Positions 31,909-38,267 of a stretch of 38,267 nt of DNA are shown here, piece after piece. The stretch lies in contig CAZPEP010000004.1 of assembly GCA_964585685.1 (NCBI GenBank), positions 1 to 38,267 of the forward strand, written 5' to 3'. Numbering within the stretch: position 1 is the stretch's first letter; the number at the start of each line of letters is the position of its first letter. A program made the translations under genes and the position numbers. The notes below the pieces were generated by a model that did not search any database, was not told the DNA's origin, and worked only from the letters and a program-made list of their open reading frames with translations. Origin of the DNA: JALHVH01 sp964585685. Lineage in GTDB: Bacteria; Acidobacteriota; Aminicenantia; Aminicenantales; Saccharicenantaceae.

Positions 31909-33429
31909 TCAAAGGAGCGGGCCGGTCGCGGCCTCGGCGGCCCGGACCAACGCCCCGCTCCGGATGAGCTCGCGAACGCGGCTCACTTCGGGCTTCAGGT
32001 AGCGGTCCCGAGCCAGATGGGGGACGCTTTCCCGGATGGCCGCGTGGACCGCCGCAACGCCTTTCCCCGGCCGGAGGGGCCGGTGAAAGTCCAGGGCCTG
32101 GGCCCCGGAGACGAGCTCGATGGCCAGGACCCAGAGGACGTTCTCGGCGATCTGCCGGGCCTTCCGGCAGGCGATGGTCCCCATGGACACGTGGTCCTCC
32201 TGGTTGGCGCTCGTCGGAATACTGTCGACGCTTGCCGGGTGGGCCAGGATCTTGTTCTCGGATACGAGGCCGGCGGCCGTGTACTGGGAGATCATCAGCC
32301 CGCTGTGGAGCCCTCCCAACTCGGCCAGGAACGCGGGGAGCCCGCTCAGGGCGGGGTTGAGCATCTGTTCGATGCGCCGCTCGCTGATGTCGGCCAGTTC
32401 GGCGATGGCGATACCCGCGTAATCGGCGGCTAGGGCCAGGGGCTGGCCGTGGAAGTTTCCCCCCGATATCACCCGGCCTTCCGCCGGGAAGATGAGAGGG
32501 TTGTCCGTGACGGAATTCATTTCGATCGCGAGCACCCCGGCCACGTGCCTCAGGGCGTCCCGGCTGGCACCGTGAACCTGGGGGGTGGCCCGGAGCGAAT
32601 AGGCGTCCTGGACCTTGGCACAGCCTGCATGCGACTCCCTGATCTCCGAGTTATGCAGGAGACGACGGAGGTTGGCGCCGGTCTCGACGGCCCCGGGATG
32701 GGGCCGGAGGCCTGTGACCAGATCGTCGAACGGCGCGTGGCTCCCCTTGAGGGCCTCGACGCTCACGGCGGCAGCGATATCCGCGGTCGTGAGCAAGATC
32801 CGGGCTTCGGCCGTCAGGAGGGCCAGGAGACTGCCCATGACCTGGGTGCCGTTGATAAGGGCGAGCCCTTCCTTGGCCTCGAGCTCGAGAGGCTCGAGGC
32901 CGGCCGCGGCGAGGACTTCGGCCGCCGGCCGGACGACCCCGGCCTGCTCGATCTCTCCTTCGCCGATCAGTGCCAGGGCCATGTGAGCGAGGGGGGCGAG
33001 GTCGCCGCTCGCGCCTACCGAACCCTGGGACGGGATGACGGGGTGCAGCCCCCGATCGAGGAGTTCGAGGAGCCGTTCGACGACGATTTCGCGGACACCG
33101 CTGTGGCCGAGCGAAAGGCTCTGGGCGCGAAGGAGGAGAACGCCGCGGACCACCTCGGCGGGGAAGGGCTCCCCAACGCCGATGGCGTGCGAGAGGACGA
33201 GGTTGCGTTGGAGCTCCTTCAGCTTGTCCGGTTCGATGCGCGTGTTCTGGAACTTGCCGAAGCCCGTGTTCACCCCGTAGACGGCGGTCCCTCCGCCGAG
33301 GATGCCTTCGATCGTGGCGCGGGCGCTCCGGATCCGTTCGCGGGCCGCCCCTCCCAGCCGGACGGGCTCGCGTCCGTGGACGACGCCGAGGAATGCCTCC
33401 AGCGAAAGCCATCCGTCGAGTTCAAGCAT
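31909..33429 (-). CDS. hutH: Histidine ammonia-lyase
   Basis: The protein has 506 residues with AGAGGA before the ATG. It deaminates histidine to urocanate using the self-made MIO group, formed here from the Ala-Ser-Gly of SVGASGDLAPLAH at about 142-144. SHAIGVGEP supplies the His of HAL-type active sites. QEDHVSMG contains the Glu characteristic of histidine-specific members, where Phe/Tyr lyases differ. NTGFGKFQNTRI near residue 55 holds the catalytic Tyr loop region. No hutU, hutI or hutG lies in this window, so the rest of the pathway must be elsewhere or absent. It has its own promoter. Confidence 0.95.
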   Translation of the reverse strand: MLELDGWLSLEAFLGVVHGREPVRLGGAARERIRSARATIEGILGGGTAVYGVNTGFGKFQNTRIEPDKLKELQRNLVLSHAIGVGEPFPAEVVRGVLLLRAQSLSLGHSGVREIVVERLLELLDRGLHPVIPSQGSVGASGDLAPLAHMALALIGEGEIEQAGVVRPAAEVLAAAGLEPLELEAKEGLALINGTQVMGSLLALLTAEARILLTTADIAAAVSVEALKGSHAPFDDLVTGLRPHPGAVETGANLRRLLHNSEIRESHAGCAKVQDAYSLRATPQVHGASRDALRHVAGVLAIEMNSVTDNPLIFPAEGRVISGGNFHGQPLALAADYAGIAIAELADISERRIEQMLNPALSGLPAFLAELGGLHSGLMISQYTAAGLVSENKILAHPASVDSIPTSANQEDHVSMGTIACRKARQIAENVLWVLAIELVSGAQALDFHRPLRPGKGVAAVHAAIRESVPHLARDRYLKPEVSRVRELIRSGALVRAAEAATGPLL

Positions 33430-33449
33430 ATTTCCTCTTGAGCGGCTCT

Positions 33450-33479
33450 ATTATATTTGTTCGGCGGTTCGGTTGACAA
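33450..33479 (-). promoter_or_regulatory. Promoter of hutH
   Basis: TTGTCA (33479-33474), 18 bases, then consensus TATAAT (33455-33450) on the minus strand. The predicted start gives a short leader of about 14 bases. Confidence 0.7.
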
Positions 33480-33518
33480 GGATCCGCGGAGCGACCGGTA
33501 CCCGATCGGCGCGGGGCT

Positions 33519-34802
33519 CTAAGGGGGCGTCGGGCCGCCGTTCCCGGGCCGACGCCTAGGGTGCCGCCTCCGCCGCCTCTTGCTTGAATCCATCGGCGCG
33601 GTCGGAAAGGCCCGGCAGAAAAGGCTTTCGAACGATTCCCCTTCCTTCGGGGCCCGGCCCTCGGCGATCAGGAAGCACAGCCGGGAGGCTTGGGGGAAAT
33701 GGGCTCGTTTCCGGAGCGACCATCGCATATGTCCGGTCCGCAGGGCCATGAGCATCGCCCGGAGGATGCCCAAGATCTGGGCTACGTCCGCTTTGACGCT
33801 CCGGGGGATGGTCGCCTGGATGCCAGCCCTCGCCAGCGCGTCCATGATGACAGGGCCGGGGTCGTCTTCGACGCCGTCGCACAAGGGCTCGGCCCACGGC
33901 CAGAATAAGAGCGCATACGTCTCTTCCTGCGTGAGGAGGAATCCCTCCCGCCGCGCCCCCTCTTCGAGGTTCAGCAGGGCGAGGAGGCGCGAGAACAGGC
34001 CGTAGTCGGCCTCATAGGCTTCCCCGACCGCGCCGAGGACGTACCTGAGGAGCTTGTAGCCGCGGAGGCTCTCGATGACGGGTTTCGTCTCGTAGTTCAG
34101 GTCCTTGTTGAGCTCTTCGTAGAGCCGGGAGCCCGGGGACGACGCGAGCAGGGGACCGTGGGTGTGGATCGCCTTCTCAGTGGCCTCCTCGACGCTGAAC
34201 CCCAGGCGGGCGGCGTGCCGGAGAACCCGCCATATTCGGACGGGGTCCTCGGTGTATCGGCAGTCGGGATCGCCGATGATCCGGACCCGTCTCAGGGCCA
34301 TATCCTCGAGGCCCCCGACGTAATCGATGACTGAGAAGGAGACGGGGTCGTAGTAGAGGGCGTTGATCGTGATGTCCCTGCGGAAGGCATCCTCGGAGGG
34401 CGACCCGTAAAGGCGGGCGGGGTCGAGCCCCTCGCCGCCGTTCTGGATCTCACCCGGCTGCGGGTCCCTGCGGAAGGTGGCCACCTCGATGATCTTCCCG
34501 TTCTGGAAATGGACATGGGCCAGCCGGAACCGCCTGCCGATGACGTAGACATTCGCGAAGCGCTTCTTGATCTGGCCCGGCCGGGCGTCGGTCGCGATGT
34601 CGAAGTCCTTCGGAGTCTTCCCGAGCATCAGGTCCCGGACCGCTCCGCCGCAGAGGTAGGCCGTGAAGCCGAGCCCGTGGAGGCGATAGAGGATCTTCAG
34701 GGCGTCCGGGTCGATGCTCTTCCGCGAGATGGGGTGCGCGTCCCGCGGCAGGATGACGGGCCGCTTATCCGGCGGACTGCAGGTCGTCGGCTCTTCGTCC
34801 AT
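33519..34802 (-). CDS. pcnB: Class II poly(A) polymerase / CCA tRNA nucleotidyltransferase, PcnB type
   Basis: The protein has 427 residues. The opening HPISRKSIDPDALKILYRL is the PcnB hallmark. The nucleotidyltransferase head has CGGAVRDLMLGKTPKDFDIA with the DxD metal pair, followed by RRFRLAHVHF and RRDITINALYYD. The RNA-binding neck carries EDPVRIWRVLRHAARLGF. The tail is strongly basic (SSKRRRRRHPRRRPG), also usual for PcnB. The protein adds A residues to RNA 3' ends, or CCA to tRNA in bacteria where this type serves both roles; sequence alone does not separate them. The start has only a weak ribosome site (GGAT, 4 bases before ATG), and no better in-frame start is visible. The gap 34803-34878 shows nothing else convincing. 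Confidence 0.92.
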   Translation of the reverse strand: MDEEPTTCSPPDKRPVILPRDAHPISRKSIDPDALKILYRLHGLGFTAYLCGGAVRDLMLGKTPKDFDIATDARPGQIKKRFANVYVIGRRFRLAHVHFQNGKIIEVATFRRDPQPGEIQNGGEGLDPARLYGSPSEDAFRRDITINALYYDPVSFSVIDYVGGLEDMALRRVRIIGDPDCRYTEDPVRIWRVLRHAARLGFSVEEATEKAIHTHGPLLASSPGSRLYEELNKDLNYETKPVIESLRGYKLLRYVLGAVGEAYEADYGLFSRLLALLNLEEGARREGFLLTQEETYALLFWPWAEPLCDGVEDDPGPVIMDALARAGIQATIPRSVKADVAQILGILRAMLMALRTGHMRWSLRKRAHFPQASRLCFLIAEGRAPKEGESFESLFCRAFPTAPMDSSKRRRRRHPRRRPGNGGPTPP

Positions 34803-34878
34803 GGGGATCCAGATAATGTTCGTGCATGAGCCTCCATGATAAACAAAAACGCGCCGCTCGTCAAAGCGGCACCGCCGA

Positions 34879-35481
34879 TCACCGCTCCCGCGAGATCAGG
34901 AATACGCCGTACCGGGCGAACCAGTCGGGAAGGAACCGGACGATGCGGCCCGATCCCGCCCCGGGGTGCGAGGCGACGGCGATCTCTTTGAGGATCGTGA
35001 TGCCCCGGTCTGAGCAGAACCTCCGGAAGTCCTTCAGCGTGATGACTCGGATGTTCGGGGTGTCGTACCACTGGTAGGGGAGTTCCTTCGTGACCGGCGC
35101 GCGGCTCCGGAAGAGAAGTTGGGCCTTGATGGCATAGTGACTGAAACAGGGGAAGCTGACGATGCCCTGTTTCCCGACGCGGAGCATCTCCCCGATGATC
35201 CATTCCGGCCTGTAAACCTGCTGGAGGGTTTGGCTGAGGATGACGTAGTCGAAGGAGCCGTCGGCGATGTCGCGGCTCTCCTCGTGCATGTCCCCCTGGA
35301 GGACCGACAGGCCCTTTTCCACGCAGGCGATGACCTCTTTTCCGTCGATCTCGATCCCGCGGCCCTCGATCCGCCGGGTCTTTATGAGATGGCTCAGGAG
35401 GTCGCCCGTCCCGCACCCAAGGTCCAGAACCCGAGAGCCTTCCTTGATGAGCGATGTGACGATCTGCAGGTCGAAACGCAT
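34879..35481 (-). CDS. metW: MetW-family methyltransferase-fold protein
   Basis: The protein has 200 residues from the ATG at 35481, which shares one base with the metX stop (TGATG). The frame extends upstream only as antisense or out-of-frame metX sequence. Rossmann-fold methyltransferase motif I is VLDLGCGTGDLL at about 18-29, and motif II is FDYVILSQTLQQV. The ending RIVRFLPDWFARYGVFLIS is typical of MetW. MetW partners MetX and is needed for its homoserine acyltransferase activity in several bacteria. The gene order metY-metX-metW makes this a methionine operon. Confidence 0.94.
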   Translation of the reverse strand: MRFDLQIVTSLIKEGSRVLDLGCGTGDLLSHLIKTRRIEGRGIEIDGKEVIACVEKGLSVLQGDMHEESRDIADGSFDYVILSQTLQQVYRPEWIIGEMLRVGKQGIVSFPCFSHYAIKAQLLFRSRAPVTKELPYQWYDTPNIRVITLKDFRRFCSDRGITILKEIAVASHPGAGSGRIVRFLPDWFARYGVFLISRER

Positions 35482-36626
35482 CAGAGCCCCTCCTCGTCGG
35501 CGATCCGGGCGAGGAACCCCGAGATCAGCTTGCTCATCGGGACCTCGGCCAAAAGGAACGAATCGTGCCCGTAATCCGCGTCGATCTCGCAGAAGCTGAC
35601 GTCGCGGCCGGCCTTTGTCATGGCCCTGACCATCTCCTTGGACTGGGAAGTCGGGAAGAGCCAGTCCGACGAGAACGCGACGACCAGAGACTTCGCCGTC
35701 GTTCTCGAGAACGCCCGGACGAGCGATCCGTCGCCCCTCTGTTCGCCCAGATCGAAGTAGTCGGCCGCCTTCGTGATATAGAGGTACGAGTTGGCGTCGA
35801 ACTGGTCGACGAACTTCTTGCCCTGGTGATGGAGATAGCTCTCCACCTGGAAATCGGTCGTGAAGTCGAACTTGAACGCCGCGTTGTCCTGGAGGCGCCG
35901 TCCGAACTTCCTCTGCATCGACGCTTCCGAAAGATAGGTGATGTGGCCGATGATCCGGGCCAGGGCCAGGCCCTTGCGCGGCGGCTCCCGGTCGTAATAA
36001 TCGCCGTTGTTCCAGTCGGGGTCGGCCATGATCGCCTGCCGCTGGGCCTCGCAGAGCCCGATGGATAGGGCCGATCGCTTGCAGGTCGAGGCGATGGGGA
36101 TGACCGACCGGACCATCCCGGGATAAGCGGCCGCCCACTCGAGGGCCTGCATGCCCCCGATCGAGCCCCCGATGACGGAGAGAAGGCTCTGGATGCCCAG
36201 AAGATCGGCCAGCATCTTTTCGGTCCGGACGACGTCCGCGATGGTGATGAGGGGAAACCTCAATCCGTAGGGTCTGCCGGTGCGCGGGTCGATGGACCCG
36301 GGGCCCGTGGACCCGAAACAGCTTCCGATGATGTTGGGGCAGACGACGAAATATTTATCGGTATCGATGGCCTTTCCGGGTCCGATCATGTTGTCCCACC
36401 AACCCGGCTTCTCCTCCTCCGGGTAGTACCCCGCGGCGTGCGAGCTCCCCGAAAGGGCGTGGCAGACCATGACCGCGTTGGATCTCGTTTCGTTGAGCTG
36501 TCCGTAGGTCTCATAAGCCAGGGTGATCGGGCCCAGAGAGGCGCCGCTTTGGAGCGGCATCTCCCCGGGCGGATCGGCGAACGTGACGAACTGTTTTTCG
36601 ACGATGCCGACGCTTCTTGGATCCAT
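35481..36626 (-). CDS. metX: Homoserine O-acetyltransferase (or succinyltransferase)
   Basis: The ATG at 36626 (381 residues) is chosen for GGGAGG upstream; the frame start at 36689 lies inside metY. It is an alpha/beta hydrolase-fold acyltransferase that activates homoserine for sulfur addition. The nucleophile elbow is GGSIGGMQALEW, with Asp in FSSDWLFPTSQS and His in YGHDSFLL. The oxyanion and substrate segment CHALSGSSHAAG is also present. In this fold the acyl donor (acetyl- or succinyl-CoA) depends on a few residues, so acetyl is only the family default. It starts 19 bases after the metY stop and overlaps metW by one base. Confidence 0.95.
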   Translation of the reverse strand: MDPRSVGIVEKQFVTFADPPGEMPLQSGASLGPITLAYETYGQLNETRSNAVMVCHALSGSSHAAGYYPEEEKPGWWDNMIGPGKAIDTDKYFVVCPNIIGSCFGSTGPGSIDPRTGRPYGLRFPLITIADVVRTEKMLADLLGIQSLLSVIGGSIGGMQALEWAAAYPGMVRSVIPIASTCKRSALSIGLCEAQRQAIMADPDWNNGDYYDREPPRKGLALARIIGHITYLSEASMQRKFGRRLQDNAAFKFDFTTDFQVESYLHHQGKKFVDQFDANSYLYITKAADYFDLGEQRGDGSLVRAFSRTTAKSLVVAFSSDWLFPTSQSKEMVRAMTKAGRDVSFCEIDADYGHDSFLLAEVPMSKLISGFLARIADEEGL

Positions 36627-36645
36627 ATCCGTCCTCCCCGGGCTT

Positions 36646-37926
36646 TCAGATCCGGGCCAGGGCCTGGTCCAGGTCGGCGATGATGTCATCCGCGTACTCG
36701 ATGCCGACCGATAGCCGGATCATGTCCGGCGTGACGCCCGCCCTCCCCCGGTCCTCCTCCGAGAGCTGGGAATGGGATGTGGACGCGGGGTGGAGGATGA
36801 GCGTCTTCGCGTCCCCCACGTTCGCCAGGTGGGAGATCAGCCGGACGCTTTCGATGACACTCTTTCCGGCCTCGATGCCTCCCTTGACTCCGAACGTGAA
36901 GACGGAGCCGGACCCGCCCTTCAGGTACTTGCGAACCCTCTCGTAGGAAGGATGCCCGGGAAGCCCCGCGTAGGAGACCCAGGCGACCTTCGGGTGGGCG
37001 GCGAGATGCCGGGCCACGCGCTCCGCGTTCGCGCTGTGCCTCGGAACGCGCAGGTGGAGCGTCTCGAGCCCCTGGAGGAAGAGGAAGGCGTTGAACGGCG
37101 AGGCGCACGGTCCCAGGGTCCGGAGCCCATCCACCCGGCACTTGACGATGAACGCGGATTCTTTGAAGGTCTCCCAGAATTTGATGTCGTGATAGCCGGG
37201 GGAAGGGGCCGTGAAGTCGGGGAAACGCCCGCTGTCCCACGGGAAGCTCCCGCCGTCCACGATGATGCCTCCGATGGACGTCCCGTGCCCTCCGATGAAC
37301 TTGGTGGCCGAGTGGAACACGACGTCGGCCCCCCAATCGAACGGCCGGCAGAGGTAGGCCGCGAAGGTGTTGTCCACGACGAGCGGCAGGCTGTGTTCAT
37401 GGGCGATGCGCGCGTAGGCCTCGAGGTCGGCGACGTCGCCCGCGGGGTTTCCGATGGTCTCGACGTACAGGGCTTTCGTCCGGTCATCGATGAGGCCCGC
37501 CGCCGAGGCCGGGTCCCCGGGGTCGAAAAACTTCGCGGTAATCCCAAAACGGGGGAGGGACACGCCGAGGATGGTCCTGGTCCCTCCGTAGAGCGAGGAG
37601 CTCGATACGATGTTGTCGCCTTGCTTGGCAAGGACCGAGAAGATGATCAGCTCGGCGGCCATGCCCGAAGCGACGAGCAGGGCGCCGATCCCGCCCTCGA
37701 GCGCGGCAACCCGCTTTTCGACGACATCGACGGTCGGATTGGAGATCCGGGAGTAGATATGGCCTTCTTCCCTGAGCTCGAAGAGTCTCGCGGCCTGATC
37801 GGTGTCCTTGAAGACGAAGGACGTCGTCTGGTAGATGGGGACCGCGCGGGCGCCGGTCGTCGGGTCCGGCTCCTGGCCGGCGTGGAGGCAAAGGGTGTCC
37901 GGATGATATCCGTGTTTCAGGGTCAT
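36646..37926 (-). CDS. metY: O-acetylhomoserine sulfhydrylase (Cys/Met metabolism PLP enzyme)
   Basis: The protein has 426 residues from the ATG at 37926, preceded by AAGGAG. It is a fold-type I PLP enzyme joining sulfide and an O-acyl-homoserine to give homocysteine. Visible motifs: YSRISNPTVDVVEKRVAALE with the phosphate-binding Tyr/Arg, SLYGGTRT, the VVDNTF Asp, and Schiff-base Lys in SATKFIGGHG. The C-terminal RLSVGIEYADDIIADLDQA is standard. Length about 430, with the MetY insertions, sets it apart from the shorter (about 390) cystathionine enzymes. It is first in the metYXW operon behind a consensus promoter and a long leader. Confidence 0.95.
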   Translation of the reverse strand: MTLKHGYHPDTLCLHAGQEPDPTTGARAVPIYQTTSFVFKDTDQAARLFELREEGHIYSRISNPTVDVVEKRVAALEGGIGALLVASGMAAELIIFSVLAKQGDNIVSSSSLYGGTRTILGVSLPRFGITAKFFDPGDPASAAGLIDDRTKALYVETIGNPAGDVADLEAYARIAHEHSLPLVVDNTFAAYLCRPFDWGADVVFHSATKFIGGHGTSIGGIIVDGGSFPWDSGRFPDFTAPSPGYHDIKFWETFKESAFIVKCRVDGLRTLGPCASPFNAFLFLQGLETLHLRVPRHSANAERVARHLAAHPKVAWVSYAGLPGHPSYERVRKYLKGGSGSVFTFGVKGGIEAGKSVIESVRLISHLANVGDAKTLILHPASTSHSQLSEEDRGRAGVTPDMIRLSVGIEYADDIIADLDQALARI

Positions 37927-38000
37927 GTCGGTTTCTCCTTGGTTCCTTAGAATGGGAATGAACAGAGGCCCGAAAGGCTTGAAGGGTCCCGAATACGCGG

Positions 38001-38078
38001 TCAGAGTCCGAGGCTGCCCGTATCCGGGCAAGGCATTATCATGCGGTGCGAGTCGAGGGGCGAATATTTCTTGCGCAT
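38001..38078 (-). other. Short ORF in the metY leader, candidate leader peptide
   Basis: The ATG at 38078 lies about 3 bases after the predicted transcription start and opens a 25-codon frame (MRKKYSPLDSHRMIMPCP at its start) ending with TGA at 38001-38003. Met-Ile-Met-Pro-Cys codons (38042-38028) run straight into a 6-bp hairpin. This arrangement could let ribosome stalling at Met or Cys codons control the operon. No ribosome site is present, so translation would be leaderless. Speculative; no known family. Confidence 0.3.
38015..38030 (-). promoter_or_regulatory. Hairpin in the metY leader
   Basis: TGCCCG (38015-38020) pairs perfectly with CGGGCA (38025-38030) around a 4-base loop. Upstream in the RNA, TCATGCG and CGCATGA (38079-38073 and 38046-38040) form a second 7-bp pairing, and GCAT-GATA-ATGC offers an alternative fold. 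No SAM-I, SAM-II or T-box consensus is recognisable. Confidence 0.4.
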
Positions 38079-38087
38079 GACCGACCC

Positions 38088-38115
38088 ATTATAATTCAAC
38101 CGGGAACGATGTCAA
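38088..38115 (-). promoter_or_regulatory. Promoter of the metYXW operon
   Basis: Consensus TTGACA (38115-38110) and consensus TATAAT (38093-38088) on the minus strand are separated by 16 bases. The predicted start is near 38081, about 155 bases before the metY ATG. Confidence 0.75.
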
Positions 38116-38147
38116 GGGGAGTCGAACCAGGAGTTCCCCCAAAAAGA

Positions 38148-38267
38148 TTATGGATCGAAAAGCGTTGGTTGGACAGGGAGAGGGTTTTGTAGCGCTAAGA
38201 GCTTCTTCAGTCCCTGGGTCTGGCTGTAGAGAAACTGTCGGATCCCGTCGGCCAGGGCGTAGAGGCG
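38148..38267 (-). CDS. 3' end of an unidentified gene (partial)
   Basis: A minus-strand frame is open from the window edge to TAA at 38150-38148, giving 39 residues that begin RLYALADGIRQFLYSQTQGL and end LPVQPTLFDP. Base composition is less GC-rich than the neighbouring genes. The helical, Leu/Gln-rich tail reminds me of the ends of some insertion-sequence transposases, but I cannot name a family. It lies just upstream of the met promoter, so a mobile element here could affect met expression. Confidence 0.45.
   Translation of the reverse strand, partial: RLYALADGIRQFLYSQTQGLKKLLALQNPLPVQPTLFDP

Noticed and set aside
37927..38081. SAM-I riboswitch upstream of metY
   Set aside because: None of the conserved SAM-I core segments is present; the hairpins seen do not match the family layout.
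38116..38139. Minus-strand GGTTCGACTCC and a GGGGA/TCCCC pairing resemble a tRNA 3' end or attachment site
   Set aside because: The T-stem pairs fail beyond two positions and there is no cloverleaf or direct repeat in view.
1..38267. CRISPR arrays, phage genes, rRNA or tRNA genes
   Set aside because: No regularly spaced repeats, integrase/structural phage genes or RNA gene signatures were found on either strand.

Overview
The window is a GC-rich bacterial chromosome segment of 38,267 bases with tightly packed genes on both strands. The gene content points to a Gram-negative, peptide- and sugar-using bacterium of the Acidobacteriota/Aminicenantes kind. It includes two exported S9 peptidases, an exported M28 peptidase, a GH109-type and a GH3-type glycosidase with Tat-like signals, an acidobacterial-type VWA protein, a TonB-domain protein, an ECF sigma factor with its putative anti-sigma, and a TPR-bearing Ser/Thr kinase. 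No rRNA, tRNA or marker gene is present, so the phylum is an inference.

Left part (1-9938, + strand): the end of a probable outer-membrane protein, an M28 peptidase, a GH109-like oxidoreductase-fold enzyme, then a complete export system. The export operon holds a membrane-fusion protein, ATPase 1, a TolC-like protein, ATPase 2 and two ABC-2 permeases, mostly joined by stop/start overlaps. The two ATPases correspond to the halves of E. coli YbhF and carry complementary defects.

10030-14146 (- strand): a two-gene unit with a PLP aminotransferase followed by a 942-residue protein. That protein joins a glutamate-cysteine-ligase-like (GCS2) domain to an M20 metallopeptidase/deacylase domain. Ligase and amide hydrolase in one chain, with an aminotransferase, is the best candidate here for an undescribed pathway. 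A divergent beta-lactamase-fold serine hydrolase follows.

15559-19246 (- strand): cell-envelope block, transcribed as ECF sigma, putative anti-sigma and TonB-domain protein, then a VWA protein and an OmpA-like lipoprotein under their own apparent promoters. A palindrome-rich interval (19335-19451) separates it from an S9 peptidase.

21755-25271 (+ strand): an MFS transporter, then a protein with two MerR DNA-binding domains overlapping a cobalamin-binding radical SAM gene. Two palindrome-centred copies of a 10-base operator-like sequence lie just after the MerR promoter.

25270-29639: a 116-bp dispersed palindromic repeat lies between the radical SAM gene and a GH3 gene and has replaced the GH3 C-terminus. 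The GH3 gene follows pyrB. pyrB is divergent from the second S9 peptidase, and their promoters overlap at the -35 elements.

29662-38267 (- strand): a soluble Ser/Thr kinase, histidine ammonia-lyase, a PcnB-type nucleotidyltransferase and a metY-metX-metW operon. A consensus promoter and a roughly 155-nt leader precede metY; the leader has a short ORF and a hairpin. The right edge carries the 3' end of an unidentified gene.
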